DNA from: Anisus vortex
Taxonomy: Eukaryota > Mollusca > Gastropoda > Planorbidae
Assembly: GCA_949126835.1 (NCBI GenBank)
Contig: OX421508.1
Coordinates: forward strand, 17,174,098-17,238,097
Direction of reading: 5' to 3'
Length of the DNA: 64,000 bases
Shown: positions 63,653 to 64,000 of the stretch, piece by piece
Layout: each line of letters opens with the position of its first letter
Numbering within the stretch: position 1 is the first letter of the stretch
Translations under genes and position numbers: made by a program
Notes under the pieces: generated by a model
Databases searched by the model: none
Told to the model about the DNA's origin: nothing
What the model saw: only the letters and a program-made list of their open reading frames with translations

Positions 63653-64000
63653 GTTGTTGTTGTTGTTCGTCCGTCGTGATCGACGATGACCATTTTTGTC
63701 GTCCTATGAAGTATGGGGTGTGGCTGTGCGGTGGGTTTTCATGTGGCTAATGAGGTCTATCCTTGCACGGAAGGTACGACTGCAAACCGTACAGGGGAAG
63801 GTCAGAAAGTCGATAGTGAGCTCTAGGGCACGATCTTTCCTGGCTTGTCTCTTGGGCTCAGCTGCTCTCTGTTTTTGCTCTTCGCAAAGAGCTGCTCCTT
63901 CATGGACCGCTGAGCGCCATGAAGAACGGTCTTTGGCTGTCACCTCCCAGGAGTCCTCTTTAATGGAAAACGCTTTGAGTGATGCCTTGAGGGTGTCTTT
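63653..64000 (-). mobile_element. LINE 3' end with C2H2 finger, running off the window
   Basis: Minus frame 63943-63704 matches the end of the LINE at 33110-33845 (RQARKDRALELT; FPCTVCSRTFRARIDLISHM). The (GTT)n tail at 63653-63667 marks its 3' end. Upstream parts lie beyond 64000. Confidence 0.88.

Overview
The window is eukaryotic, AT-rich and dominated by repeats. Spliced coding exons, tRNA-derived SINEs, several non-LTR retrotransposon lineages, hAT and Harbinger-type DNA transposons, a Ty3/gypsy-type LTR element and many minisatellites point to an invertebrate genome. A heterobranch gastropod mollusc is my best guess, from repeat style only; nothing in the window proves the taxon.

One host gene can be rebuilt completely. 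It is a sodium/solute symporter of the SLC5 family, closest to the monocarboxylate/multivitamin group (SLC5A8/A12/A6-like). It lies on the minus strand from 36033 (start) to 1280 (stop). Sixteen exons, all but the first and last bounded by AG acceptors and GT donors, have mutually consistent phases and give 1869 nt (622 codons plus stop), the normal length for this family. The gene covers about 34.8 kb, so only about 5 % of its span is coding.

The introns are packed with mobile DNA. From low to high coordinate they hold hAT elements (2133-4158, 8984-10568, 20824-23871, 25383-28648), small hAT MITEs (14301-14366, 16035-16231), a second MITE family with CTCCCTTTCTTTG inverted ends, tRNA SINEs (6456-6722 and others), LINE fragments (5172-5741, 22350-23300, 33110-33845) and a TAA-flanked Harbinger-like element (30159-32239). 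Minisatellites with units of 24-67 bp occur in most large introns. At four exon borders (exons 2, 9, 10 and 14) the repeated unit contains, or directly abuts, a copy of the splice site itself. I regard this as the most interesting signal here.

Upstream of the gene (36034-64000) I see no host gene. In order there are a 9-bp satellite, a hAT element with a perfect 8-bp target duplication and a LINE inside it, two related elements (about 39630-42816 and 43853-47947) that each carry a different large minisatellite, LINE and SINE remnants, and a second Harbinger-like copy (about 53208-61570). That copy is split by a 6.79-kb LTR retrotransposon (53685-60474) with two 710-bp LTRs. The retrotransposon has its integrase upstream of reverse transcriptase, an order known for Gmr1-type Ty3/gypsy elements, and most of its RT/RNase H region is deleted. 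The window ends inside another LINE.
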